Shown: positions 6,859 to 13,794 of the stretch, piece by piece
Position numbering within the stretch: the first letter of the stretch is position 1
How the letters are laid out: each line of letters begins with the position of its first letter
Origin: CAYLZN01 sp964387935
GTDB lineage: Bacteria; Acidobacteriota; Vicinamibacteria; Vicinamibacterales; JAFNAJ01
Assembly: GCA_964387935.1 (NCBI GenBank)
Contig: CAYLZN010000119.1
Span: 1 to 14,835 of the forward strand
DNA length: 14,835 bases
Reading direction: 5' to 3'
The notes under the pieces: generated by a model
What the model saw: only the letters and a program-made list of their open reading frames with translations
What the model was told of the DNA's origin: nothing
Database searches by the model: none
Translations under genes and position numbers: made by a program

Positions 6859-6876
6859 TAGGATACCGCCCGGAGG
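6859..6876 (+). promoter_or_regulatory. Possible -10 element and ribosome site of the CocE-like gene
   Basis: TAGGAT (6859-6864) followed by ACCGCCC and GGAGG (6872-6876) lies 7 nt before the ATG at 6884. The 13-mer TARGATACCGCCC is shared, with one difference, with the acylase upstream region (518-506, minus). No clear -35. The 54-bp divergent space must also hold the promoter of the crotonase gene. Confidence 0.3.
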
Positions 6877-6883
6877 CTACGCC

Positions 6884-8788
6884 ATGCCCGCCCTGCGCTT
6901 CGCCGCCCGGCTGCTCGTGGTGATCTCGTGCGCTGCGGCGCCGTCCCCCGCGTCGACCCAGGGTCCGCCCTCGACCGCATCGGCCTTCGACGTCCGCGCG
7001 CACTACGACAAGCGCGAGGTGCTCATTCCCATGCGGGACGGTGTGCGGTTGTTCACGATCGTCTATACGCCGACGCGCACCGCCGCGCGATACCCGATCC
7101 TGCTGACCCGCACCGCGTACGGCATTCCGCCCTACGGCCCCGACGCGTTCCGGGCGACGCTGGGTCCCAGCCCCGCCTTCGCGGAAGAGGGCTACATCGT
7201 CGTCTACCAGGACATCCGCGGGAAGTGGAAATCCGAGGGTGAGTTCATCCACCACCGGCCGGTCGCGAAGTCCTCAGGGCTGCCGAACGAGAGCACCGAC
7301 ACGTATGACACCATCGAGTGGCTGCTGAGGAACATCCCGAACCACAACGGTCGCGTCGGGCAGTGGGGGATTTCCTGGGCGGGGTGGCAGGTGTCGATGG
7401 GGATGATCGACGCGCACCCGGCCATCCGCGCCTCTTCGCCGCAGGCCCCGCCACAGGACCAGTTCCTCGGCGACGACTACCACTCGGGCGGCGCGTTCCA
7501 GCTCGCATACGGCTTCAGCTGGATGTCCACCAACGCCCGTGCGCGCACCGGGCCCAACGAGGCCGACGCCAGGCCCTTTGAGTACCCCACGCCGGACGGC
7601 TACCGCTTCTTCCTCGACCTCGGCGCCGCCGCCAACGCCCGGCGCTACTTTGCCGACACGGTGCCCACGTGGAACGACTTCATGCAGCATGGGACCTACG
7701 ACGAATACTGGCAGGCCCGCAATGTGCCGAAGGACCTCGTCAACGTCACGCACCCGGTCCTGATCGTCGCCGGCTGGCAGGACGCGGAGGATTTCTACGG
7801 GCCGTTCCGCATGTACCGCGCGATCGAGGAGAAGAACCCCGGCAACCGCAGTACGATCGTCGTCGGGCCGTGGGTGCATGGGGGGTGGGCGCGCGGCGAC
7901 GGTGAGTCGCTCGGCGCGATCGACTTCGGCTCGAAGACGGGCGAGTTCTACCGCACGCGCGTCGAGTTGCCCTTCTTCAACGCGCACCTGAAGGACAAGG
8001 GAACGGCGGACCTGGCCGAGGCGCTGATGTTCGAGACGGGGGGCAACCGGTGGCGCCGTTGCGACGCGTGGCCGCCGGCCGGGGTCGAGTCGCGCCGGCT
8101 CTACCTGCGGGAAGAGGGTCGACTCTCGTTCGATCCGCCGGCCGCCCGGGGCGAGACTGCCGACACCTACGTCAGCGACCCGCGCAAGCCGGTGCCTTAC
8201 ACGGCCGAAATCACACCGCGCGAGGGCCGGCTGTGGGTGGTCGAGGACCAGCGGTTCGTGTCGAGCCGGCCCGACGTGCTGGTCTACGAGTCCGAACCGC
8301 TGGCAGAAGACCTCACCGTCGCTGGACCTCTCGAGGTGACCCTGCACGCCTCCACGACCGGGACCGATGCGGACTGGGTGGTGAAGCTGATCGACGTGTT
8401 CCCGGACCACACGCCGGACCCGTCACCGAGTCCTACCGGCGCGCGACTCGGCGGCTACCAGATGCTGCTCGCGGGCGACATCCTGCGTGGGAAGTTCCGG
8501 GACAGCTTCAGCCACCCGTCGCCGCTGGTCCCGGGCCAGGTCACGCGGCTTGCTTTCGAGCTTGGTGACCGCTTCCACACGTTCCGCAAGGGGCACCGCC
8601 TGATGGTGCATGTGCAGAGCTCGTGGTTCCCGATGTTCGACCGCAACCCGCAGACCTTCGTGGACATCTACCATGCGGAGCCGTCGGACTACCGGACTGC
8701 CACGATGAGGGTGTTGCGCTCGGCCGATTCGCCGTCATATCTGGAACTGCCCGTGCTGGCGAGCGGTTGCCCCGCAGTGCCGAAGTAG
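6884..8788 (+). CDS. CocE/NonD family (S15-like) exported hydrolase
   Basis: This is a 634-residue protein of the X-Pro dipeptidyl-peptidase/cocaine esterase/alpha-amino-acid ester hydrolase superfamily. It starts at ATG 6884 behind GGAGG. The N terminus is an export signal; VISC at 13-16 could be a lipobox, making it a lipoprotein, but cleavage by signal peptidase I is also possible. The alpha/beta-hydrolase core shows the family lead-in TYDTIEWLLRNIPNHNGRVG, the nucleophile elbow GISWAGW (Ser164), the acid in VAGWQDAEDF (Asp300) and the His in GPWVHGGW (His332). The C-terminal third (about 410 onwards) is the jelly-roll domain, with VAGPLEVTLHASTTGTDADW marking it. These enzymes hydrolyse esters or amides of amino acids and peptides. 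It is followed after 37 bp by the M14-type gene on the same strand, probably as an operon. Confidence 0.9.
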   Translation: MPALRFAARLLVVISCAAAPSPASTQGPPSTASAFDVRAHYDKREVLIPMRDGVRLFTIVYTPTRTAARYPILLTRTAYGIPPYGPDAFRATLGPSPAFAEEGYIVVYQDIRGKWKSEGEFIHHRPVAKSSGLPNESTDTYDTIEWLLRNIPNHNGRVGQWGISWAGWQVSMGMIDAHPAIRASSPQAPPQDQFLGDDYHSGGAFQLAYGFSWMSTNARARTGPNEADARPFEYPTPDGYRFFLDLGAAANARRYFADTVPTWNDFMQHGTYDEYWQARNVPKDLVNVTHPVLIVAGWQDAEDFYGPFRMYRAIEEKNPGNRSTIVVGPWVHGGWARGDGESLGAIDFGSKTGEFYRTRVELPFFNAHLKDKGTADLAEALMFETGGNRWRRCDAWPPAGVESRRLYLREEGRLSFDPPAARGETADTYVSDPRKPVPYTAEITPREGRLWVVEDQRFVSSRPDVLVYESEPLAEDLTVAGPLEVTLHASTTGTDADWVVKLIDVFPDHTPDPSPSPTGARLGGYQMLLAGDILRGKFRDSFSHPSPLVPGQVTRLAFELGDRFHTFRKGHRLMVHVQSSWFPMFDRNPQTFVDIYHAEPSDYRTATMRVLRSADSPSYLELPVLASGCPAVPK

Positions 8789-8825
8789 GAGCATCGACGG
8801 TCTCGGCGTCGAAAGGAGCTGGAAG

Positions 8826-9900
8826 ATGGGTCGAACGGCTGTAATCGCAGGCGTGGTGGCGGCCGCAATGACGGGTGCGTCCGTGGTCCGTGCTGCACAG
8901 GACCCGCCCGTGTTCACCGTGGGCACGGCCAAGGCCGCACGCGGGCAGACCGCCACGGGCAGCATCGACGTGCCGGCCGGCGCCGACGCCGCACTGTCGA
9001 TTCCCGTCGCGGTCGTGCACGGCGCGAAGCCCGGGCCGGTCCTCGCGCTCGTCGCGGGCGCGCACGGCACGGAGTACGCGTCGATCATCGCGCTGCAGCA
9101 GCTCGTGGGGCGCCTCGACGCGGCCTCGCTCTCCGGCACGGTCATCATCGTGCCGCTGATCAACGTCCCCTCGTTCGAGCGCATCGTCCCGCACCTCAAC
9201 CCGGTGGACGGCAAGAACATGAACCGGATATACCCCGGACGCATGGACGGCACACAGACGGATCGGGCGTCGTTTCTGATCACCAGGCACGTCGTCGAGC
9301 CGAGCGACCACCTGATCGACTTCCACGGCGGCGACCTCGTCGAGAGCCTGCGGCCGTCGCCGGACTGGTCGCGAGCGGGTCGCGCCGCNNNNNNNNNNGG
9401 ACGCCGTCTCGCGCGACATGGCCCTCGCGTTCGGCCTCGATCACATCGTCATCTCGACGGATCGACCCACGGATCCCGCGGCGTCGCGCTACCTCGAGAA
9501 CACCGCGACGACCAGGGGCAAGCCGTCCATCACGGTCGAAGCCGGATATGCGGGCACGGTCGATCCGGCAGACGTCGGGGCGCTGGTGGACGGCAGCCTC
9601 GGCGTGATGCGCTCGCTGGAGATGCTGCCCGGGAAAGTAACGGCGGTCGAGAGCCCGGTGTGGCTCGAGCGGCTGGCGACCGCCGCGGCGGAGCAGGGCG
9701 GCGTGTTCCACCCGGCCGTGACGCGCGGCAGCTACGTGTCGCGGGGGACAATCCTCGGTCGTGTCACCGATTACCTCGGACGCGCCGTCACCGACGTGCG
9801 CGCGCCCGAGGCCGGCGTGGTGCTCTATGTCCGTGCCGTGCCCTCGCTGGTCAAGGGTGACACCGTCGCCAGCATCGGAGTGGTCGGCAAGGCGCCGTAG
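8826..9900 (+). CDS. M14-type succinylglutamate desuccinylase/aspartoacylase-like protein, split by N gap
   Basis: The gene starts at ATG 8826 with GAAAGGAG 7 nt upstream and encodes an exported zinc hydrolase (signal peptide MGRTAVIAGVVAAAMTGA...VRA). Zinc-site motifs are GAHGTE (His80, Glu83) and DFHGGD (His167); NMNRIYPG (131-138) is the substrate-binding Asn-Arg motif. After the gap, 166 residues continue in another frame from 9400 (DAVSRDMALAFG...), with the catalytic Glu in TVEAGYAG and a C-terminal beta-barrel-like domain (PAVTRGSYVSRGTILGRV...). The frame change is caused by the ten N, not necessarily by mutation: the true gap must be a multiple of three for the protein to be intact. 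The family removes acyl groups from amino acids; here it works outside the cytoplasm. Total about 354 residues plus the gap. Confidence 0.85.
9389..9398. other. Assembly gap (10 N)
   Basis: Ten undetermined bases lie inside the M14-type gene. The number of N is probably a placeholder. Reading frames on the two sides join if the real missing length is 0, 3, 6... bases. Confidence 0.99.
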
Positions 9901-9933
9901 CGGCGATGCCCTCGTGACGCCACCAGCGCCTCG

Positions 9934-12900
9934 CTAGCGGAACGGCACGGCCAGCGTGGCGCGCCCGGCGGCCCAGGGCTGCACGGGACCCCTGTCGAGC
10001 GGGGCGTCGTTGTAGATGGCCCCCTCGACGACGATTGGAACCGGAGCGGGACCGAGACTCTCGACATCCACGCCGAATCGTGTGCCTGCGGCCAGGCGCT
10101 CCCGGACCCAACTCGCCTGGTACTCCCACGGTTCGTCGGCCACGCTGATGTTGCGCCGCGCGAACGGCGCCACGGTGACGGTTTCCTCCGCCGTGCCCCC
10201 GCCGTCCAGCAGCAGCGTGACCCTCACGGATGCGGGCAGCGGGGTGGGATTGGCCAGCAGCACGTAGGTGGCCGAGGCACCGCTCCCGCCGACCTCGCCA
10301 TCCGCCAGTACCCACCGCGTCGCGGTTCCCGTCACGCCGAGCGAGGCGTGCGCACCGTGCCACGTGGCAGCGGTCGGCCCCGGCCACCACATCGCGCGCT
10401 CGGCCACCAGGGGCACGCCCTCGACGGAGCGGATCGTCGCACCCACGGCCGTCGACGAGGCGAAGCGGGGATCCTCCTGGTCCACCCAGATCGTCAGGCG
10501 ATGCCTCGCGAGCACGACGTGCGTCCTGACGATGGTCGTGCCGTCGGAAACCAGGTAGCGCACCTCGATGGGCGCGTCGCGGTCGCCCGGGTTCGCCGCG
10601 AGCAGGAAGAGATCGAAGTACTCCCCCGTGGCGCCTTCGGCGAAGAACCACTCTGTCGAGAGCGCCGTGGCGCCCGCGCTTTCATGACCCGCCTCGAACG
10701 CCCGGCCCGGCGAGTCCAGGTACATCGCGCGCTCGACGATGATCGGCGTGGCGGGATCCGAGCGTGCGACGAGCCCCACCTCGGCCTGCGCCAGCTCTGG
10801 AAGCTGATTGGCCCACACGGTCAGACGGGTGAGTGCCGGGAGCTGATACGTGCGCTCGATGGGCGGCCGGCCGTCAGCCGGGAGCCACGACATGGTCACG
10901 TCAGCCGCCTCGGTGTTCGGATTCTGCAGCAGGTAGAACAGCTGGAACCCGAACGTTGTCGCGCCCTCGGCGAAGTACCAGGTCGGGGCGGGCGCCTCGA
11001 TGGCCTGCTGCGCGTGGCTCCCGTAACGCAGGCCGTTCCAGGTCATGCTCCGTCCGACGGCCACCGGGTGGTCCGATTCGACGACCGTGGAGAACTCGGC
11101 GACCGACAGGGCCGGAACGTCGTTCAGCGAGACCACGCGCGAGGCGTTCGGCGCGACGTGCACCTGCTCGCTGCCGACCACACCACCTGCGGCCAGGAAC
11201 CGCAGCGAGACTGCCGCGCTCTCGACCGGGTCGGGGTTGACCAGCGTGACCGTCGTCGTGAAGAACGGCTGCGTCGCGCCTTCGGCCAGGTAGGCCTTCG
11301 AAGTGCCGCGAGGATGCGTGCGAGCGGAGTACTCGTCCGCGTTGGTAGCGCCGTCGTTGTCGGGATCGGCCGCCGCGTCGTCGACGGCTGGGTCGAGCCC
11401 GACAGCGAGTTCCCAGGACGTGGGCATGCCGTCCGCGTCGGCGTCCGGCCCGACATCGATGCGCGCGAAGAACGCGTCCGAGGTGCCGCGCAGTGCTGGT
11501 TGAATCGGATTGAGCATCGGCGGCGCGGGCGCCGTGACGCCGCCGACCATCCAGATGTCGTTGGTCGCCGACACGGCAAGTTCCGACCCGGCGCCGTTGA
11601 CGTTCTGCGCGGCCAGCAGCGAGCGACCGTCCGCGCTCAGGACGTCCACGGCGGTGACCGCGGCAGCCTGCCTGGTGCGAAGGCCGTACACCAGCGTCGA
11701 GACGGTCGGGTGAACCCCGATCATCCCCTCTCCCTGCATTCCCCGATCGGGGACGCCGTCGGCCAGCCGCAAGGTCCTCCCGCCGTCCTCGCTGCGGAAG
11801 TAGGCCTCAGGTGTTCCGACGAACACGACGTCGGCGTCACCGGGAGCGGCAGCCACGCCCCCGGCGCCTCTGGCCGGTATGGCGACCAGCTCCCACCACC
11901 CGCCTGAATCCCCGGAGCGAAAGAGCCCACCCTGGGCCGTCACGTACATCGTCGACGGATGGCTGGGAGAGACCGACAGGTACAGCGGGTCGGGCATCAG
12001 TCCCTCGCTGCGACGCGCCCAGCTCAGGCCGTCGTTGCTGCTGACGTAGATCCCCGACGGCAGAAGGGCGTAGAGCTGGCCCGGCCGGAATGGGCGGACC
12101 AGGTCCGGCTGAACCACGATTTGCACCGGGTACTCCGTGCGCGGAAGGCCGAGGTCACGGGCCTCCCACGTGCGACCCTCGTCCGTGCTGCGACAGAGAA
12201 CAGGAGAGGTGCCGTCGGGAGGCCGCCACGAGTCGACCCAGCCGCCGACGTACAAGGCCACCGGGGTTCCGTGGTCGATGGCCAGGGCTCCCACGCCGCA
12301 TGGACCGGGCCGGCCCAGGAACTCCCACGTCCGGCCGCCATCGACGCTCTTGTGTACGTTGGAGCCGTCGGTGGCGAACACCTTGTCCCGATCGAACGGG
12401 TGCGTCACGATGCGATAGAAGTAGTCACGCAGCAGCTCCCAATGGGCGCCGTAGTCGCGGCTGACGAACCCGCCTCCCTTCCAGGCCGCGTACATCACCG
12501 CCGGATCGAATGGGTCGAAGGCGAAGGACGCGCCGTACTTTGGCGCATACGCCCGTGGCGCTACGTGGGGGGCCTGGGCCAGGTCGAACGAACGGGCCCC
12601 GTCCTCGCTTCGGAAAATGCCCGTCGTGTAGCCGCCCCACCCTGACCCTCGTTGCAGAACGACGTTGCCGCCCGCGTCGACGGCCAGGCTCGCGGGGGGC
12701 CGGGGCTCGTAGTAGGTCGCCCACCGCGGCGCGGAGCTCAATGGCGCGATGCGCGCAACGAAGCCCACTTGCCACTCGTTCTTGACCGTATCGTACGCGC
12801 CGGGCGTCGCCAGGTCTGGCGAATCGGTCATGCCGGCTACGACGATGTCGCCACCCGGCGCCAGCGTGACCGCCGTCGGGTGTTCGTAGCCGGATCCACC

Positions 12901-13728
12901 TAGCCGGGTCGAGTAGTCGACCGCCGTGCCGGCGACGTCGATGATGGCGACGACAACGTTCCCGCTGTGAATGCCCGCCACGTACGCGCGACCTGCGGCG
13001 TCCGCGGTCACGGTCCGGATCTCGATGGCCAGGGCCGTGGAGAGCAGGAGTGTGCTCCCCGTCGCGCTGACCTTCGCCACGAAGCCGCCGAAGCCCACCG
13101 ACGGTGGCCAGGAGACGAGGGAGCCGACGTAAGGGAAGTCTCCCGATGCAGTGATGCCAGCGACCCAGACGTGTGCGCTCCCGTCGAGGGCGATGGCCTT
13201 GACGGCGTCCTCATCGGTGCCTCCCAGAAAGGTGCTCCACGTGATCGCGCCCGCCATCGGATCGATCTTCGTGAGGAAGCCGTCACGGCCTCCGCCGTGC
13301 ATGGACTGGAAGGCGTTTCGCGTGGGGTAGTCCGCGGAGGTGGTCGTCCCGGTGATGTAGACGTTGCCCGCCTGATCGACCGCGAGATCGGCGACCTCGT
13401 CTGCGCCGCTGCCGCCGATCACCGCGGAGAAGAGGAGGCGCGATCCATCCCGTGCGATCTTCGCGATGAAGATGTCGCAGCCCCCAGGGACGGGGCGCAG
13501 GTCCACCGTCCACGGGAACTCCTTGCCGCAGGTGCTGCCGGCGAGGACGAGGTGCCCTGCCGGGTCGGTGGCGGCCGCCATAGCGGCGTCTTCACCGTCT
13601 CCGCCTAGAAGGCTCTGGACCGTGACGACGAGCCCCTGGTCGTACGGAGGCGCACCGGGCTGTGCCAGTGCGGCGGAAGCCACGGCGAGGAACGCGAGCG
13701 CCACCCTGATGCTGAATGACCGAGGCAT
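9934..13728 (-). CDS. Giant secreted protein: SBBP propeller with inserted Asp-box propeller, Ca-binding segment, AEGAT repeats
   Basis: This is a 1264-residue protein. The ATG at 13728 is chosen because GGAGG (13738-13734) sits 5 nt upstream and the signal peptide then starts cleanly (MPRSFSIRVALAFLAVASAALAQ); a GTG 30 bases upstream has neither. Residues 40-366 hold SBBP-type propeller units (LGGSGADE...AVDQAGNVYITGTT..., DGFLTKID). Residues about 367-690 are a different propeller with seven Asp-box-like motifs (for example SVDGGRTW 461-468, STDEGRTW 514-521). Residues 691-757 return to the SBBP pattern (TSDAFFARID). Residues 758-809 are Asp-rich and Ca-binding-like (DADADGMPTSWE, DPDNDGATNADE). 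Residues 810-1264 are four repeats with AEGAT-type starts. No membrane anchor or sorting signal is recognised. It probably acts outside the cell in adhesion or polymer binding; catalytic residues are not evident. Confidence 0.88.
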   Translation of the reverse strand: MPRSFSIRVALAFLAVASAALAQPGAPPYDQGLVVTVQSLLGGDGEDAAMAAATDPAGHLVLAGSTCGKEFPWTVDLRPVPGGCDIFIAKIARDGSRLLFSAVIGGSGADEVADLAVDQAGNVYITGTTTSADYPTRNAFQSMHGGGRDGFLTKIDPMAGAITWSTFLGGTDEDAVKAIALDGSAHVWVAGITASGDFPYVGSLVSWPPSVGFGGFVAKVSATGSTLLLSTALAIEIRTVTADAAGRAYVAGIHSGNVVVAIIDVAGTAVDYSTRLGGSGYEHPTAVTLAPGGDIVVAGMTDSPDLATPGAYDTVKNEWQVGFVARIAPLSSAPRWATYYEPRPPASLAVDAGGNVVLQRGSGWGGYTTGIFRSEDGARSFDLAQAPHVAPRAYAPKYGASFAFDPFDPAVMYAAWKGGGFVSRDYGAHWELLRDYFYRIVTHPFDRDKVFATDGSNVHKSVDGGRTWEFLGRPGPCGVGALAIDHGTPVALYVGGWVDSWRPPDGTSPVLCRSTDEGRTWEARDLGLPRTEYPVQIVVQPDLVRPFRPGQLYALLPSGIYVSSNDGLSWARRSEGLMPDPLYLSVSPSHPSTMYVTAQGGLFRSGDSGGWWELVAIPARGAGGVAAAPGDADVVFVGTPEAYFRSEDGGRTLRLADGVPDRGMQGEGMIGVHPTVSTLVYGLRTRQAAAVTAVDVLSADGRSLLAAQNVNGAGSELAVSATNDIWMVGGVTAPAPPMLNPIQPALRGTSDAFFARIDVGPDADADGMPTSWELAVGLDPAVDDAAADPDNDGATNADEYSARTHPRGTSKAYLAEGATQPFFTTTVTLVNPDPVESAAVSLRFLAAGGVVGSEQVHVAPNASRVVSLNDVPALSVAEFSTVVESDHPVAVGRSMTWNGLRYGSHAQQAIEAPAPTWYFAEGATTFGFQLFYLLQNPNTEAADVTMSWLPADGRPPIERTYQLPALTRLTVWANQLPELAQAEVGLVARSDPATPIIVERAMYLDSPGRAFEAGHESAGATALSTEWFFAEGATGEYFDLFLLAANPGDRDAPIEVRYLVSDGTTIVRTHVVLARHRLTIWVDQEDPRFASSTAVGATIRSVEGVPLVAERAMWWPGPTAATWHGAHASLGVTGTATRWVLADGEVGGSGASATYVLLANPTPLPASVRVTLLLDGGGTAEETVTVAPFARRNISVADEPWEYQASWVRERLAAGTRFGVDVESLGPAPVPIVVEGAIYNDAPLDRGPVQPWAAGRATLAVPFR
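9937..11301 (-). repeat. Four tandem AEGAT-type protein repeats (about 105-129 residues each)
   Basis: Protein-level repeats run at 11301-10987, 10986-10660, 10659-10324 and 10323-9937. Each begins with a Y/W-x-x-AEGA-like strand (AYLAEGAT, WYFAEGAT, WFFAEGAT, WVLADGEV). Each continues with a VTLVNP / LLQNP / LAANP / LLANP element, a DG turn and, in repeats 2-4, an IVVERAM-like strand. They resemble repeats annotated as DUF5719-like in secreted proteins of Acidobacteria and Chloroflexi. DNA identity is low, so they are old duplications. Confidence 0.75.
11302..11457 (-). other. Asp-rich, thrombospondin-3/EF-hand-like Ca-binding segment
   Basis: Residues 758-809 of the giant protein contain two D-x-D-x-D/N-G loops (DADADG, DPDNDG), the first followed by MPTSWELAVGLDP. 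This is the usual linker pattern between propellers and C-terminal repeats in secreted bacterial proteins, and it probably binds calcium to stiffen the joint. Confidence 0.65.
11665..12630 (-). other. Asp-box (BNR/VPS10-like) propeller inserted in the SBBP propeller
   Basis: Residues 367-688 carry Asp-box-like motifs at 373 (RSEDGARSF), 423 (SRDYGAHW), 461 (SVDGGRTW), 514 (STDEGRTW), 563 (SSNDGLSW), 605 (SGDSGGWW) and 645 (RSEDGGRTL). Strands such as VMYAAW, VFATDG and TMYVTA alternate with them, as in sialidase/VPS10-type propellers. SBBP sequence stops just before it and resumes just after it. Confidence 0.7.
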
Positions 13729-13733
13729 GACCG

Positions 13734-13738
13734 CCTCC
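13734..13738 (-). promoter_or_regulatory. Ribosome binding site deciding the start of the giant secreted protein
   Basis: GGAGG on the minus strand, 5 nt before the ATG at 13728. It favours this ATG over the upstream in-frame GTG (13758). Confidence 0.7.
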
Positions 13739-13794
13739 GCCGAGGGGCTCGAGATCACGTGCTGAATCGAGGCTACGCTCGCCCGTGGGCCGCG

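Noticed and set aside
7274..8410. 378-codon open frame antisense to the CocE-like gene
   Set aside because: No motif and biased composition; the plus frame holds the catalytic triad.
1..8788. A beta-lactam handling cluster (penicillin acylase, CocE/ester-hydrolase, AmpG)
   Set aside because: All three families have much broader functions, the genes are on different strands, and no beta-lactamase or AmpR-type regulator is present.
9901..9933. Terminator between the convergent M14-type and giant protein genes
   Set aside because: Only a weak GGCG...CGCC pairing with a long loop and no T run.
10348..11907. 519-codon plus-strand frame antisense to the giant secreted protein
   Set aside because: Shadow frame; the minus frame has signal peptide, ribosome site and repeats.
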